Positions 25,256 to 33,712 of a stretch of 46,716 nucleotides of DNA are shown piece after piece; the first letter of the stretch is position 1, and each line of letters starts with the position of its first letter. A program made the translations under genes and the position numbers. The DNA is from Deltaproteobacteria bacterium. Its GTDB lineage: Bacteria; Myxococcota; B64-G9. The notes beneath the pieces were generated by a model. It was not told where the DNA came from. It searched no databases and saw only the letters and a list, made by a program, of their open reading frames with translations. The stretch is from assembly GCA_019307065.1 (NCBI GenBank), contig JAFDKH010000018.1, positions 1 through 46,716 of the forward strand, read 5' to 3'.

Positions 25256-28200
25256 ATGAAAAATGTACGTAGACCAACTATTAATTTTGTGGGCTTTTGG
25301 GTTTCGGTTTCGCTGATGAGCTTTTTATTCTCATGCAGTGACGATCGCATATGTTTCAACCAGGATAATCGTTGCCACGGGATTACCTGCTCGGGACACG
25401 GAACATGCACTGTTTTAGAGGGCGAGACCGAGGTTACCTGCATTTGCGACGAGGGCTATCACAACGAAAACGCAACCAGCTGCGTTCCGGATTTCTCAAC
25501 CTGCGACGGTAAAGAAGACGGCACCTTCTGCGACGACGGTCTGTTTTGCACGGTTGCCGAAATCTGCACTGACGGTGTGTGTGGCGACGGTACCGTGCGT
25601 AACTGCTCCGACGGTGACTCGTGTACCTCGGATGTCTGTAATGAGACCGACGACATCTGCGAATATACTACTATAGCCGATGATGATCCTTGCGATGACG
25701 GCATGTATTGCACCGCGGGCGAAGTTTGTACAGCTGGTGTTTGTGGGGGTGGTACGCCGATAGACTGTTCGGACGGTGATCCGTGTACTCTCGATTTATG
25801 TGACGATGCCAATAATATTTGCGATCATCCGCCCGCCGACGACGGGATCGAGTGTGACGACGGAGAGTATTGCAGCACCGAAGATATCTGCATATCGGGT
25901 GTCTGCATGGCCGCTGCTTTCCGCGATTGCTCTGACTCAAACCCCTGCACCACCGATAGTTGCGATGAAGTCGGCGATAGTTGCCGATCAACGGCTATAG
26001 CCGACGGGTCCGCCTGTGACGACGATCTGTATTGTTCGATAGGCTCGGTGTGTACCGCCGGCGTTTGCGGTGATGGAAGCGATCGTACTTGTTCAGATGG
26101 CAATCCCTGTACTGCTGACAGCTGCGACGAAGACAATGATGCCTGCTTGAACATCAATCTTGATAACGGGACGGTATGTGATGACGGGGCTTACTGCACT
26201 ATGGATGATGTTTGCAGCGACGGTGTATGTGGTGGCAGCACGGCTCGCGATTGCAACGACGGCAACGCCTGTACCAGCAATGTGTGCGACGAGACAGTTG
26301 ATTCTTGTGAAAATCTCCCGGTCGTCGACGGCACGCCCTGTGAAGATGGTCAATTTTGCACAGTCGATGACGTCTGTACGGCTGGGTCCTGTGTCGGACC
26401 GAATGCGCGGGATTGTTCGGATGGTGATCAGTGCACATCGGATGCCTGTGATGATATAGCCGATGGTTGCGTCAATGCCAACGTGCCTGACGGAACCATC
26501 TGCTCTGACGGGCTGTTTTGTACGCTTGGTGAAACCTGTAACCTGGGTGTTTGCTCAGGCGGCTCGAGTCGCGATTGTTCCGACGGGAACCCCTGCACCC
26601 AGGACTCATGTAACGATGCAGACAGCACTTGCGATCATGTAAACGAAGCGGATGGCAGCGTTTGTGATGATCTGCAGTTTTGTACTCTGAACGATGTTTG
26701 CGCGACGGGAGTCTGTACCGGGACGCTCAACCCGTGTGATGACTCAAACGGCTGTACTCTCGATTCTTGCGACGACGATATCAACCAGTGCGTCAACGAC
26801 GAAACGGCCATGGATGGGGCCGGTTGCGACGACGGAGAGTTTTGCACGGTGGCTGATACCTGCTCGGCCGGCAGCTGCGGGGGTGGTCCCAACCTGTGCG
26901 ACGACTCGAATGCCTGTACAATTGATTCTTGTAACGAGGGCGGGAATGTGTGCGAACACGCACCGGTAGTCGATGGTACCGGCTGTAACGATAGCCTGTA
27001 TTGCAGCGTTGGGGACGTGTGTAGCGCGGGAACCTGTTCGGGCAGCGCCAGGGATTGTGGTGATGCAAATGTTTGTACGGCCGACTCGTGCAACGAGGTG
27101 GCCGATGAATGTGCCAATATGCCGGTAGCTGACGGCGCCGCCTGCGATGACGGAGAATTTTGCAATGTCGGCGAGAACTGTGTCGGCGGAACTTGCGGCG
27201 GGGGGCAGCCGCGCAACTGCTCGGACGGCATTGAGTGCACCACAGATTCGTGCGATGAGAGCGGTGACACATGTCAAAACGTCAACGTAGCCGACGGAAC
27301 CAGTTGCAACGACGGCGCGTTTTGTACGGTTGGTGAGGTCTGTACTACTGGTGTCTGTGGGGGAGGCGGTCCTACGGACTGCGACGACGGCAACGTATGT
27401 ACCAACGACGTCTGTGACGAAACCAACGACGTTTGTGATCACCCGGCTGAAGCCGATGGTTTGGCTTGCTCAGATGGTGAATACTGCACAATTAACGATT
27501 CGTGCTCGGCCGGAGCTTGTGTCGGCGGCGGTTCGCGGAATTGCGGCGATTCGAACCCCTGTACGGTCGATACTTGTGATGAGGTCGGCAATGGTTGCGT
27601 AAACACTAACCTGGCCGATGGAACCGCCTGCGATGACGGGTTTTACTGTAACCTGGGCGAAACTTGCACTGCTGGTACCTGCTCAGGCGGCGGGCCACGA
27701 TCGTGTTCCGATGGCAATAGCTGCACGGCCGACAGTTGCGATGATAACAATGATACCTGCGTCAACAGCCCGGCGGCTGACGGGTCTGTCTGTGACGACG
27801 GTACATTCTGTACTGTCGGAGAGACTTGTTCTTCGGGATTGTGCGGCAGTGGCACGCCGCGAAATTGCTCGGATGGCAACGATTGCACCAACGACGTGTG
27901 CGACGAAGCCGGCGGTATTTGCAGCAACCCGCCCGTGGCTGACGCGACTGTCTGCAGTGACGGACAATATTGTACCAATGGAGATCAATGCCTGGCCGGA
28001 ATATGTGACCCGGGGCCTGCCCGAAACTGTTCGGACGGTAACCAGTGCACGCTTGATTCATGTAACGATGTAACCAACCAATGCGTCAATGATGCGGTTG
28101 CTGCGAACGGCAACCTGTGCAACGACTTGGCCTTTTGCACTGTCGACGAAGTCTGCTCAGGCGGTGCCTGCGGTGGTGGTTCGGCCCGCGACTGCGGCGA

Positions 28201-31200
28201 TATCAACGAATGTACCATCGATTCATGCGACGAGGTGGGCGATCAGTGTGTCAACGATGCGCCCTTGGCCAACGGTAACCCGTGTGACGACGGTTTGTTC
28301 TGCAACGAGAACGAAGCCTGCTCGAACGGCATTTGCGTCGGTGGCACACCGCTCAATTGTGCCGACGTCAATCAATGCACCATAGATTCGTGTGACGAAG
28401 CCGGCAATGTTTGTGTGAATGATCCGCTGGCCGCCAACGGCAATGGCTGCGACGACGGCCAGTTCTGCGTTCTGGGTGAAACCTGTGATGCTGGGATTTG
28501 CCAGGGTGGTGTCGCCAACGCTTGTAACGACGGCAATGGTTGCACCAGCGACACTTGCGATGATGTCGGCGATGTTTGTATAAACGACGCAGGTGCCATG
28601 AATGGTACGGCCTGTGAAGACGGCTCGTATTGCACGGTCAGTGATACATGCAACGGAGGCATTTGCTCCAGCGGCCTAGCCAGGGATTGTACCGACGTTG
28701 ATCCGTGCACCAACGACAGCTGCAACGAAGCCAGCAACAATTGCGACCACAACCCGGTCGCCAACGGCACGCCTTGCGATAACGGGCTGTTCTGTACGAT
28801 TGGGTCGGTTTGCAACGGCGGGGCCTGCGGTGGCGGCGCTCCGAATTCGTGCGATGACTCCAACGATTGCACCAGCAACGTTTGCGATGAAGGCAATGAT
28901 CTTTGTGTGAACAACCCGCTTGCCAACGGTACCGGATGCAACGACGGAGCTTTTTGCACAATCAATGAATCCTGTACGGCCGGGGTTTGCGGGGGCGGGG
29001 CGCCGAATCTGTGCGACGACTCCAACCCGTGTACCTTGGATACCTGCGTCGAGCCGGCCTGCGTCAACGACCCGGTAGTCATGAACGGAGTTCCCTGTGA
29101 CAACGGCTTGTTCTGCACGATCGATTCGACCTGCAACGCCGGTAGTTGTGCGGGCGGTTCGGTGCGTTCCTGCGACGACAGCAACTCGTGCACCAGCGAT
29201 TCGTGCGACGAAGCCGGTGACACTTGTCTGAACCCGGTGCGACCCAACGGCTCGGCCTGTGATGACAGCCAGTTTTGTACGGTCGGAGATACCTGTCTGG
29301 CCGGTGTCTGTCAGTCGGGTGCCGGGGCGGCCTGCGGCGACGGCAACCCGTGCACCAATGACTCTTGCGATGAGATCAACGACTTGTGCGCCTACGACTG
29401 CGTGGCGGCCGGTACCCGCTGCCTGGATGCCACCCAGGAGGCTACCTGTGATGGGGCCTGCAACGCCACTCAGTTGATCATTTGTTCCTACGGCTGCAAT
29501 GCCGGCCGTCAAGAGTGCAACGAGTGTAACCCGAGTACCTTGGAGTGCCGGGCGGACATCGAGTTTCTCTGCAATGCCGAGTTCATCTGTGACGCGGCCG
29601 GCTTGATTAGCTCGAAGACGTGTTGTTCGTCAGGTCGTTGTACCTGCGATGGATCGGCTTGCCTCGAAGATATCTGCGCCACGGCTCCGGATGTCAGCGC
29701 CGGCGGCAATTTCGGCGGCAACACCTGCGATGATCTGGATAATATTCCGGGCGATTGCTTCCCGGGCGGCTCGGCCTGCCAGAGTGTCGCCAGCGGTGGC
29801 GGCCCCGAGGAGTTTTTCCAGTTCAGCCTGGACGACGGAACCGGCACCTCGGCTTTCTATACGGTCACCCTGACCAGCGTCGGCTACGACACGACTTTAC
29901 GCACATCGACTGTCTGCGGCTCTGAGACCGATCAAGTCCCGACTGCCGACGTTTGCGGCGCCCCGGGAATCGACCCCGAACAGGCCTGTTCGGAAGAGAT
30001 TGGGCCCGAAGTGATGACTCTGTGTGGTTTGCCCGAAGGGACCTATTACGGAGCGGTCGACAGCGCCCCGTTTACTTGCGGGGGCTATAACTTGAACGTC
30101 AGCATCAGCCAGGTCGATCTCGACGACGGGCCGGAGGCTGGTAACATCTCAATGGGTGGAACCTTCAGCGGCAATACTTGCGCCCTGGCCGACGACTTCA
30201 GTTTCCCCGATGTCCAGGGGATCAACGGCTGTACTGGATTGGGTGATTGCATCTTCCTGGGCGGAAGCAGTAACGACTGCCCGGCCTGCGATGCCGCTGC
30301 GGCCAATGATTGCGATATCGGAATCAATAGCAGCGACAGCTTGTGCTCATATAACGGAGCCGGCGGTCCGGATGCAGTCTTCTACCTGGCTCTGGCAGTC
30401 GACTCAGGCATTGATATTTCTACAGTCGGTTCCGATTTCGACACCGTCTTGTTCATTATGCAAACCGGGCCGACCGGCACAACCCCGGCCGGCGCGACTC
30501 GCCTGTGTAACGATGACTGTTATTCGGGTAGCGGCGAGTCACATATCCAGACTTCGCTAGCGGCCGGCTTGTACTATGTTTATGTTGACGGGGCCGGGGG
30601 TGCCTGCGGCAACTTCCAGCTCAATGTTACGGTCTCACCGGCGGCAACTTGTCCCAATCTGAGCTGTGAATCTCCGCATGAAAATTGCGAGAATTGTCCT
30701 TTCGACTGTCCCTGCCCGAATTGCCCGGATGGTGCGGTCGACACCGCGGAAGGCGAGGAATGCGACGACAACAACGCAAACGACGGCGACGGTTGCAGCA
30801 GTAAGTGCGTCGTCGAAGACGGTTACACTTGTACCGGAGAACCCAGTTCGTGTATCCCGCAGTTCTTCATCGACCAGTCTTCGGCTTGCAGTTGCGCAAT
30901 TCCCGACCCGGGCACTCGGATCGACACTCTCAGTGTCGGCCCGGCCTGCACCATTTTAGACATCAACGTCGATATGAACATCACCCACACCTGGAAAGGC
31001 GACCTGACAATCACCCTCGAGTCTCCCAACCTGACAACTGTCACCCTGCATAACGTCACTGGCGGCAGCGCCGACAATGTCATCGGAAACTACGAAGCCA
31101 CCTTGACTGTTGACGGTCCGGGGGCCCTGGCCGACTTTATCGGTGGTCCCGGCAACGGCACCTGGACATTGACTGTAAACGATGGTGTTGCCATTGACAG

Positions 31201-31243
31201 CGGAACCCTCAACACTTGGGGCATCCACCTGACTTGTCAGTAA
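25256..31243 (+). CDS. Giant cysteine-repeat surface lipoprotein with P-domain
   Basis: A 1995-residue exported lipoprotein, probably surface exposed. ATG 25256 follows AGGGGTG by 6 nt and gives a signal ending in FLFSC. Domains in order: EGF-like (about 33-78; GHGTC and CICDEGYH), 24 eight-Cys repeats of about 54 residues (about 82-1384), a Cys-rich connector, two PPC-like beta domains (about 1480-1620 and 1624-1795, each with an AGG/SMGG-x-F-x-GNTC start), a myxococcal-type Cys repeat (EECDDNNANDGDGCSSKC, about 1831-1860) and a C-terminal P-domain (about 1875-1995). The repeat block contains about 190 Cys and would form an extended disulfide-bonded stalk. Adhesin, stalk or predation-related roles are guesses. 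It overlaps the convergent gene by 7 bp. Confidence 0.85.
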   Translation: MKNVRRPTINFVGFWVSVSLMSFLFSCSDDRICFNQDNRCHGITCSGHGTCTVLEGETEVTCICDEGYHNENATSCVPDFSTCDGKEDGTFCDDGLFCTVAEICTDGVCGDGTVRNCSDGDSCTSDVCNETDDICEYTTIADDDPCDDGMYCTAGEVCTAGVCGGGTPIDCSDGDPCTLDLCDDANNICDHPPADDGIECDDGEYCSTEDICISGVCMAAAFRDCSDSNPCTTDSCDEVGDSCRSTAIADGSACDDDLYCSIGSVCTAGVCGDGSDRTCSDGNPCTADSCDEDNDACLNINLDNGTVCDDGAYCTMDDVCSDGVCGGSTARDCNDGNACTSNVCDETVDSCENLPVVDGTPCEDGQFCTVDDVCTAGSCVGPNARDCSDGDQCTSDACDDIADGCVNANVPDGTICSDGLFCTLGETCNLGVCSGGSSRDCSDGNPCTQDSCNDADSTCDHVNEADGSVCDDLQFCTLNDVCATGVCTGTLNPCDDSNGCTLDSCDDDINQCVNDETAMDGAGCDDGEFCTVADTCSAGSCGGGPNLCDDSNACTIDSCNEGGNVCEHAPVVDGTGCNDSLYCSVGDVCSAGTCSGSARDCGDANVCTADSCNEVADECANMPVADGAACDDGEFCNVGENCVGGTCGGGQPRNCSDGIECTTDSCDESGDTCQNVNVADGTSCNDGAFCTVGEVCTTGVCGGGGPTDCDDGNVCTNDVCDETNDVCDHPAEADGLACSDGEYCTINDSCSAGACVGGGSRNCGDSNPCTVDTCDEVGNGCVNTNLADGTACDDGFYCNLGETCTAGTCSGGGPRSCSDGNSCTADSCDDNNDTCVNSPAADGSVCDDGTFCTVGETCSSGLCGSGTPRNCSDGNDCTNDVCDEAGGICSNPPVADATVCSDGQYCTNGDQCLAGICDPGPARNCSDGNQCTLDSCNDVTNQCVNDAVAANGNLCNDLAFCTVDEVCSGGACGGGSARDCGDINECTIDSCDEVGDQCVNDAPLANGNPCDDGLFCNENEACSNGICVGGTPLNCADVNQCTIDSCDEAGNVCVNDPLAANGNGCDDGQFCVLGETCDAGICQGGVANACNDGNGCTSDTCDDVGDVCINDAGAMNGTACEDGSYCTVSDTCNGGICSSGLARDCTDVDPCTNDSCNEASNNCDHNPVANGTPCDNGLFCTIGSVCNGGACGGGAPNSCDDSNDCTSNVCDEGNDLCVNNPLANGTGCNDGAFCTINESCTAGVCGGGAPNLCDDSNPCTLDTCVEPACVNDPVVMNGVPCDNGLFCTIDSTCNAGSCAGGSVRSCDDSNSCTSDSCDEAGDTCLNPVRPNGSACDDSQFCTVGDTCLAGVCQSGAGAACGDGNPCTNDSCDEINDLCAYDCVAAGTRCLDATQEATCDGACNATQLIICSYGCNAGRQECNECNPSTLECRADIEFLCNAEFICDAAGLISSKTCCSSGRCTCDGSACLEDICATAPDVSAGGNFGGNTCDDLDNIPGDCFPGGSACQSVASGGGPEEFFQFSLDDGTGTSAFYTVTLTSVGYDTTLRTSTVCGSETDQVPTADVCGAPGIDPEQACSEEIGPEVMTLCGLPEGTYYGAVDSAPFTCGGYNLNVSISQVDLDDGPEAGNISMGGTFSGNTCALADDFSFPDVQGINGCTGLGDCIFLGGSSNDCPACDAAAANDCDIGINSSDSLCSYNGAGGPDAVFYLALAVDSGIDISTVGSDFDTVLFIMQTGPTGTTPAGATRLCNDDCYSGSGESHIQTSLAAGLYYVYVDGAGGACGNFQLNVTVSPAATCPNLSCESPHENCENCPFDCPCPNCPDGAVDTAEGEECDDNNANDGDGCSSKCVVEDGYTCTGEPSSCIPQFFIDQSSACSCAIPDPGTRIDTLSVGPACTILDINVDMNITHTWKGDLTITLESPNLTTVTLHNVTGGSADNVIGNYEATLTVDGPGALADFIGGPGNGTWTLTVNDGVAIDSGTLNTWGIHLTCQ
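25499..29408 (+). repeat. 24 tandem eight-Cys protein repeats (coding)
   Basis: Within the giant gene, 24 units of about 163 bp encode C-x5-C-x5-C-x4-C-x7-C-x5-C-x4-C-x6-C with a consensus like DG-CDDGxFCTVGExC and CSDGNPCTxDSCDE. Codons differ freely between units, so the array is old and not a recent slippage product. Units 2-16 begin with Asp (mostly Asp-Gly), units 17-24 with Asn-Gly. Confidence 0.9.
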
Positions 31244-32556
31244 GCAGCCGACTCGGGCACGAAGTTGGACACAAAGGGGGCCAGGCGGCAAGTGATCGGC
31301 TTGGGGATCTGATTTCTATCCGAATCCAGGCGCTCGTAAGATACCTTGCCCAATTCGACGCCGGTTACGCTGACCAGCATGCGGTAAGAGCCCGAGCAGA
31401 CCTTGGCGAATGTCTTTTGAAATACTTCCTTGGATAGAACCCGCGGAGCCCCGTAAGGTTGACCGTCGATGTCGATCCCAACATATCTGATTTCTGTATC
31501 GGATTCATCTTCGACCAGCAAATTCATGACCCAGACCTCGCCGGGGACCGGCAACTGATAACCAAGCACCATTTCTTCTGCAGTGCCGGTTTGGCCCGGA
31601 ACTGCGGCAGGTTCAGTGACTACGGTAACCTGGGGCGTACCCATCTTGCCGGCTACGAAATCCTCGACGCCCGGGAAACTGTCCAGATCAAAATCGTCCT
31701 TCCAGGAAGTGCCGCCCGACGAAGTCATTCGGCCGGAAAATGTATTGCCTTGTTGGTGGCGGGCCGTAAAACGAATTTGCTGTTCGCCGACTTGCAGGTC
31801 TTTTGAAACGGTAACCCCGGTGCTGATGACGGCCTCGGGTCCGAAGGCCCGGGTCAGCTGTTCGAGGGAGATGCCCTGCAGGGCCCCTTCAGCAGACGCA
31901 TCGGCGCTTGGCGGAGAGTTGCTGGCCAATGATAGCCGAACCGTTTCGGCGGCCTGGTTCTTTTGGGCTTCTTCGATCATATGCGACAGGTGTATTTCCA
32001 GCTCTACTTTCTCAGGAAATTCCCCGAGATCAATCGGTATATTTCCGAGTGCGATTGAAGGGATATTCGATGAGCGCGGCTCGACCCTGACGGCGAAAAG
32101 GCCGCGTTCGTCGCCTTCTAAGACGACCGAGCTCATGATATCCAGCTCGATTCTGGCGACGACCGCCATTTGGTCGGCGTCAAGGCTGGCCTGCAATCCG
32201 TATTGCTGGACTTGTTTTCCCAATATCTGAACCGCGGCCGCGCGCCGGTTGATCACTACCTGAAGTTGTTCGATCAAGGCTGACTGGCTATCAAAATCAT
32301 AGAATTGAAACGGCATTAATCTGCTCATGGCCGGCGGGCTTATCATCCTGATGCAATCGTGGCCTTCGACCATGAACTGGATATTGGTGATGGCTTGCTG
32401 GTTGCAAGGGTTGACCAGCTTGGCCGGGGGCCCGATTACAATCTCGCCTTCGAGGCTGTGGCCATCGTTCGCCGGCTGGGTCTGAATGCCCAGAGCCAGA
32501 AGTTTGCGCCGCGCGATCTGATTCAGTCGCTCTTTCGGGATTCGTTCTTCGGTCAT
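31237..32556 (-). CDS. Soluble protein of unknown function
   Basis: About 439 residues, no signal peptide or membrane helix, so probably cytoplasmic. I place the start at ATG 32556 (MTEERIPKERLN); GTG 32571 five codons earlier is possible, and no ribosome site decides. The N-terminal part contains a helix (PKERLNQIARRKLLALGI) and a stretch with two Cys (NPCNQQ and GHDC); the middle is Glu/Val-rich beta structure; a Ser/Ala-rich linker lies near residue 220. I recognise no family. It overlaps the giant gene's 3' end by 7 bp and is divergent from the CdhE-like gene. Confidence 0.6.
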   Translation of the reverse strand: MTEERIPKERLNQIARRKLLALGIQTQPANDGHSLEGEIVIGPPAKLVNPCNQQAITNIQFMVEGHDCIRMISPPAMSRLMPFQFYDFDSQSALIEQLQVVINRRAAAVQILGKQVQQYGLQASLDADQMAVVARIELDIMSSVVLEGDERGLFAVRVEPRSSNIPSIALGNIPIDLGEFPEKVELEIHLSHMIEEAQKNQAAETVRLSLASNSPPSADASAEGALQGISLEQLTRAFGPEAVISTGVTVSKDLQVGEQQIRFTARHQQGNTFSGRMTSSGGTSWKDDFDLDSFPGVEDFVAGKMGTPQVTVVTEPAAVPGQTGTAEEMVLGYQLPVPGEVWVMNLLVEDESDTEIRYVGIDIDGQPYGAPRVLSKEVFQKTFAKVCSGSYRMLVSVTGVELGKVSYERLDSDRNQIPKPITCRLAPFVSNFVPESAAY

Positions 32557-32664
32557 TTTATCAGGTCTCACTATAGATTGTCAGTTCATAAGGACAAGAC
32601 TTTCGATCCAGTCGGCTCATTCTAGATAACGAGTGATTAATTTCAACAGTTACCAACAACGGGC

Positions 32665-32691
32665 TTGAATGCCCAGTCGTTTGGCTATAAT
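32665..32691 (+). promoter_or_regulatory. Promoter predicting a near-leaderless transcript
   Basis: A perfect TATAAT (32686-32691) lies only 8 bp before the ATG at 32700, with TTGAAT (32665-32670) 15 bp upstream of it. If used, the RNA would start at or next to the start codon. The short spacer lowers confidence. Confidence 0.4.
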
Positions 32692-32699
32692 TTGAGGTC

Positions 32700-33329
32700 A
32701 TGCCCAAGGCAAACCTCTACTTGGATATGATTGATTTCTCCAGCTATTTCTCCGACCACGAGTGCAAGAAATGCGGTGCTCAAAGTTGCAAGGATCTAGT
32801 CGACAAACTCGGCCGGGGCGATTGGCGCCCGGCGGATTTGGAATTGCAGCGCGATAAAATCAAGGCCATCGAACTAGCCATGAATAGTGGGGGAGTCTTG
32901 CCGGAAGTTCCCCAGTTGCAGCTGCCCCGTCCCGTTCCGGCTGGGTTGCTCGAGTTGAACGATCCCCAGCCGGGTGACCCGGTCCTGGTTACCGGCAATA
33001 GCGAGTTCACACAACTTGTGCTCACGGCCGTGCTTTCGACAACGCTCAGTCCCTTTTTCGTACTATTCTGCGATACGCGTGGTGACACGCTCGACATGGC
33101 CATTATCCTCAAAAGCTTCACGCCCGAAAGAATCAAAGAATCGATCGAGCGTGAGAATTTGTCCAAGAAAGCCAAGACGAGTTCGCTGATCCTGCCCGGC
33201 CTGGCTGCGAAGCTAAAAGACGATATCAAGTTAGCGACCAACTGGCCGGTTGAGCTGGGCCCGGTTTGCGCCGCCGAGCTGCCGCTTTTTTTCAATGATA
33301 GATGGTTGCCGCCAGAAGATTGCGTATAA
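32700..33329 (+). CDS. Small CdhE-like protein with degenerate Fe-S motif
   Basis: A 209-residue soluble protein. Residues 17-45 resemble the Fe-S domain of the acetyl-CoA decarbonylase/synthase gamma subunit (CdhE/AcsC), with C-x2-C-x4-C (HECKKCGAQSC), but the fourth Cys that follows about 17-20 residues later in the family is missing. Residues 95-205 resemble the CdhE C-terminal domain: PVLVTGNSEFTQLVL, CDTRGDTLDMAIILKSFTPE, LILPGLAAKLKDDI and VELGPVCAAELPLFF. The corrinoid-binding TIM barrel between them is absent. Such short forms may bind a corrinoid protein or a cofactor, but the function is unknown. ATG 32727 is an alternative start. It is not next to other Wood-Ljungdahl genes. Confidence 0.65.
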   Translation: MPKANLYLDMIDFSSYFSDHECKKCGAQSCKDLVDKLGRGDWRPADLELQRDKIKAIELAMNSGGVLPEVPQLQLPRPVPAGLLELNDPQPGDPVLVTGNSEFTQLVLTAVLSTTLSPFFVLFCDTRGDTLDMAIILKSFTPERIKESIERENLSKKAKTSSLILPGLAAKLKDDIKLATNWPVELGPVCAAELPLFFNDRWLPPEDCV

Positions 33330-33338
33330 GATAATATA

Positions 33339-33368
33339 TTGACAATTATAAGCTAATAATACGATAAT
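33339..33368 (+). promoter_or_regulatory. Promoter of the HipBA module
   Basis: A perfect TTGACA (33339-33344), an 18-bp spacer and GATAAT (33363-33368) in an AT-rich stretch 35 bp before the hipB start. HipB-type repressors usually bind over such promoters; I could not define a clean palindrome here. Confidence 0.5.
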
Positions 33369-33403
33369 GGATAAAATAATAACCACAATAAGAGATCGAG
33401 AAA

Positions 33404-33712
33404 TTGTCTCGCAAGCTCCTATCGTTAACCACTCCCGGGCAGCTCTCAGAAGAGCTTGGTAAGCGGATTCGCCAACTGCGTTTGTTGCGGAATTGGACGA
33501 GGAAAACGCTGGCATCCAGGGCGGGCGTCACACCCTCATCACTAAAGCGCTTTGAAACCACCGGAAAGGCATCTCTAAGCCTGATCCTTGGGGTTGCGTA
33601 CGCCCTGGATCGACTCGAAGATTTTGAGCCGGTTTTTATGTCTCCCAAGGCAAGAAGTCTTGCAGAGCTTGAAAAAACACAAGCTTTTACAAGGCGAAGA
33701 GGACGAAAATGA
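33404..33712 (+). CDS. hipB: HipB-like antitoxin (XRE family HTH)
   Basis: A 102-residue DNA-binding antitoxin. Residues 13-70 form an XRE helix-turn-helix (LGKRIRQLRLLRNWTRKTLA then AGVTPSSLKRFETTG and LILGVAYALD). The C-terminus is short and basic (RRRGRK). The start is TTG, following GAGATCGAG. The stop overlaps the hipA start by 4 bp (ATGA), the usual arrangement. It should repress the operon and neutralise HipA. Confidence 0.88.
   Translation: MSRKLLSLTTPGQLSEELGKRIRQLRLLRNWTRKTLASRAGVTPSSLKRFETTGKASLSLILGVAYALDRLEDFEPVFMSPKARSLAELEKTQAFTRRRGRK

Noticed and set aside
25499..29408. Regular 163-bp periodicity that might suggest CRISPR or satellite DNA
   Set aside because: The period is protein-coding, units differ by synonymous changes, and there are no short identical repeats with unique spacers.
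26000..29500. Many long minus-strand and other-frame open frames opposite the giant gene
   Set aside because: They arise because the Cys/Asp/Gly-rich repeats avoid stops in other frames; they have low-complexity Ser/Gln/Pro or His/Arg translations and no ribosome sites.
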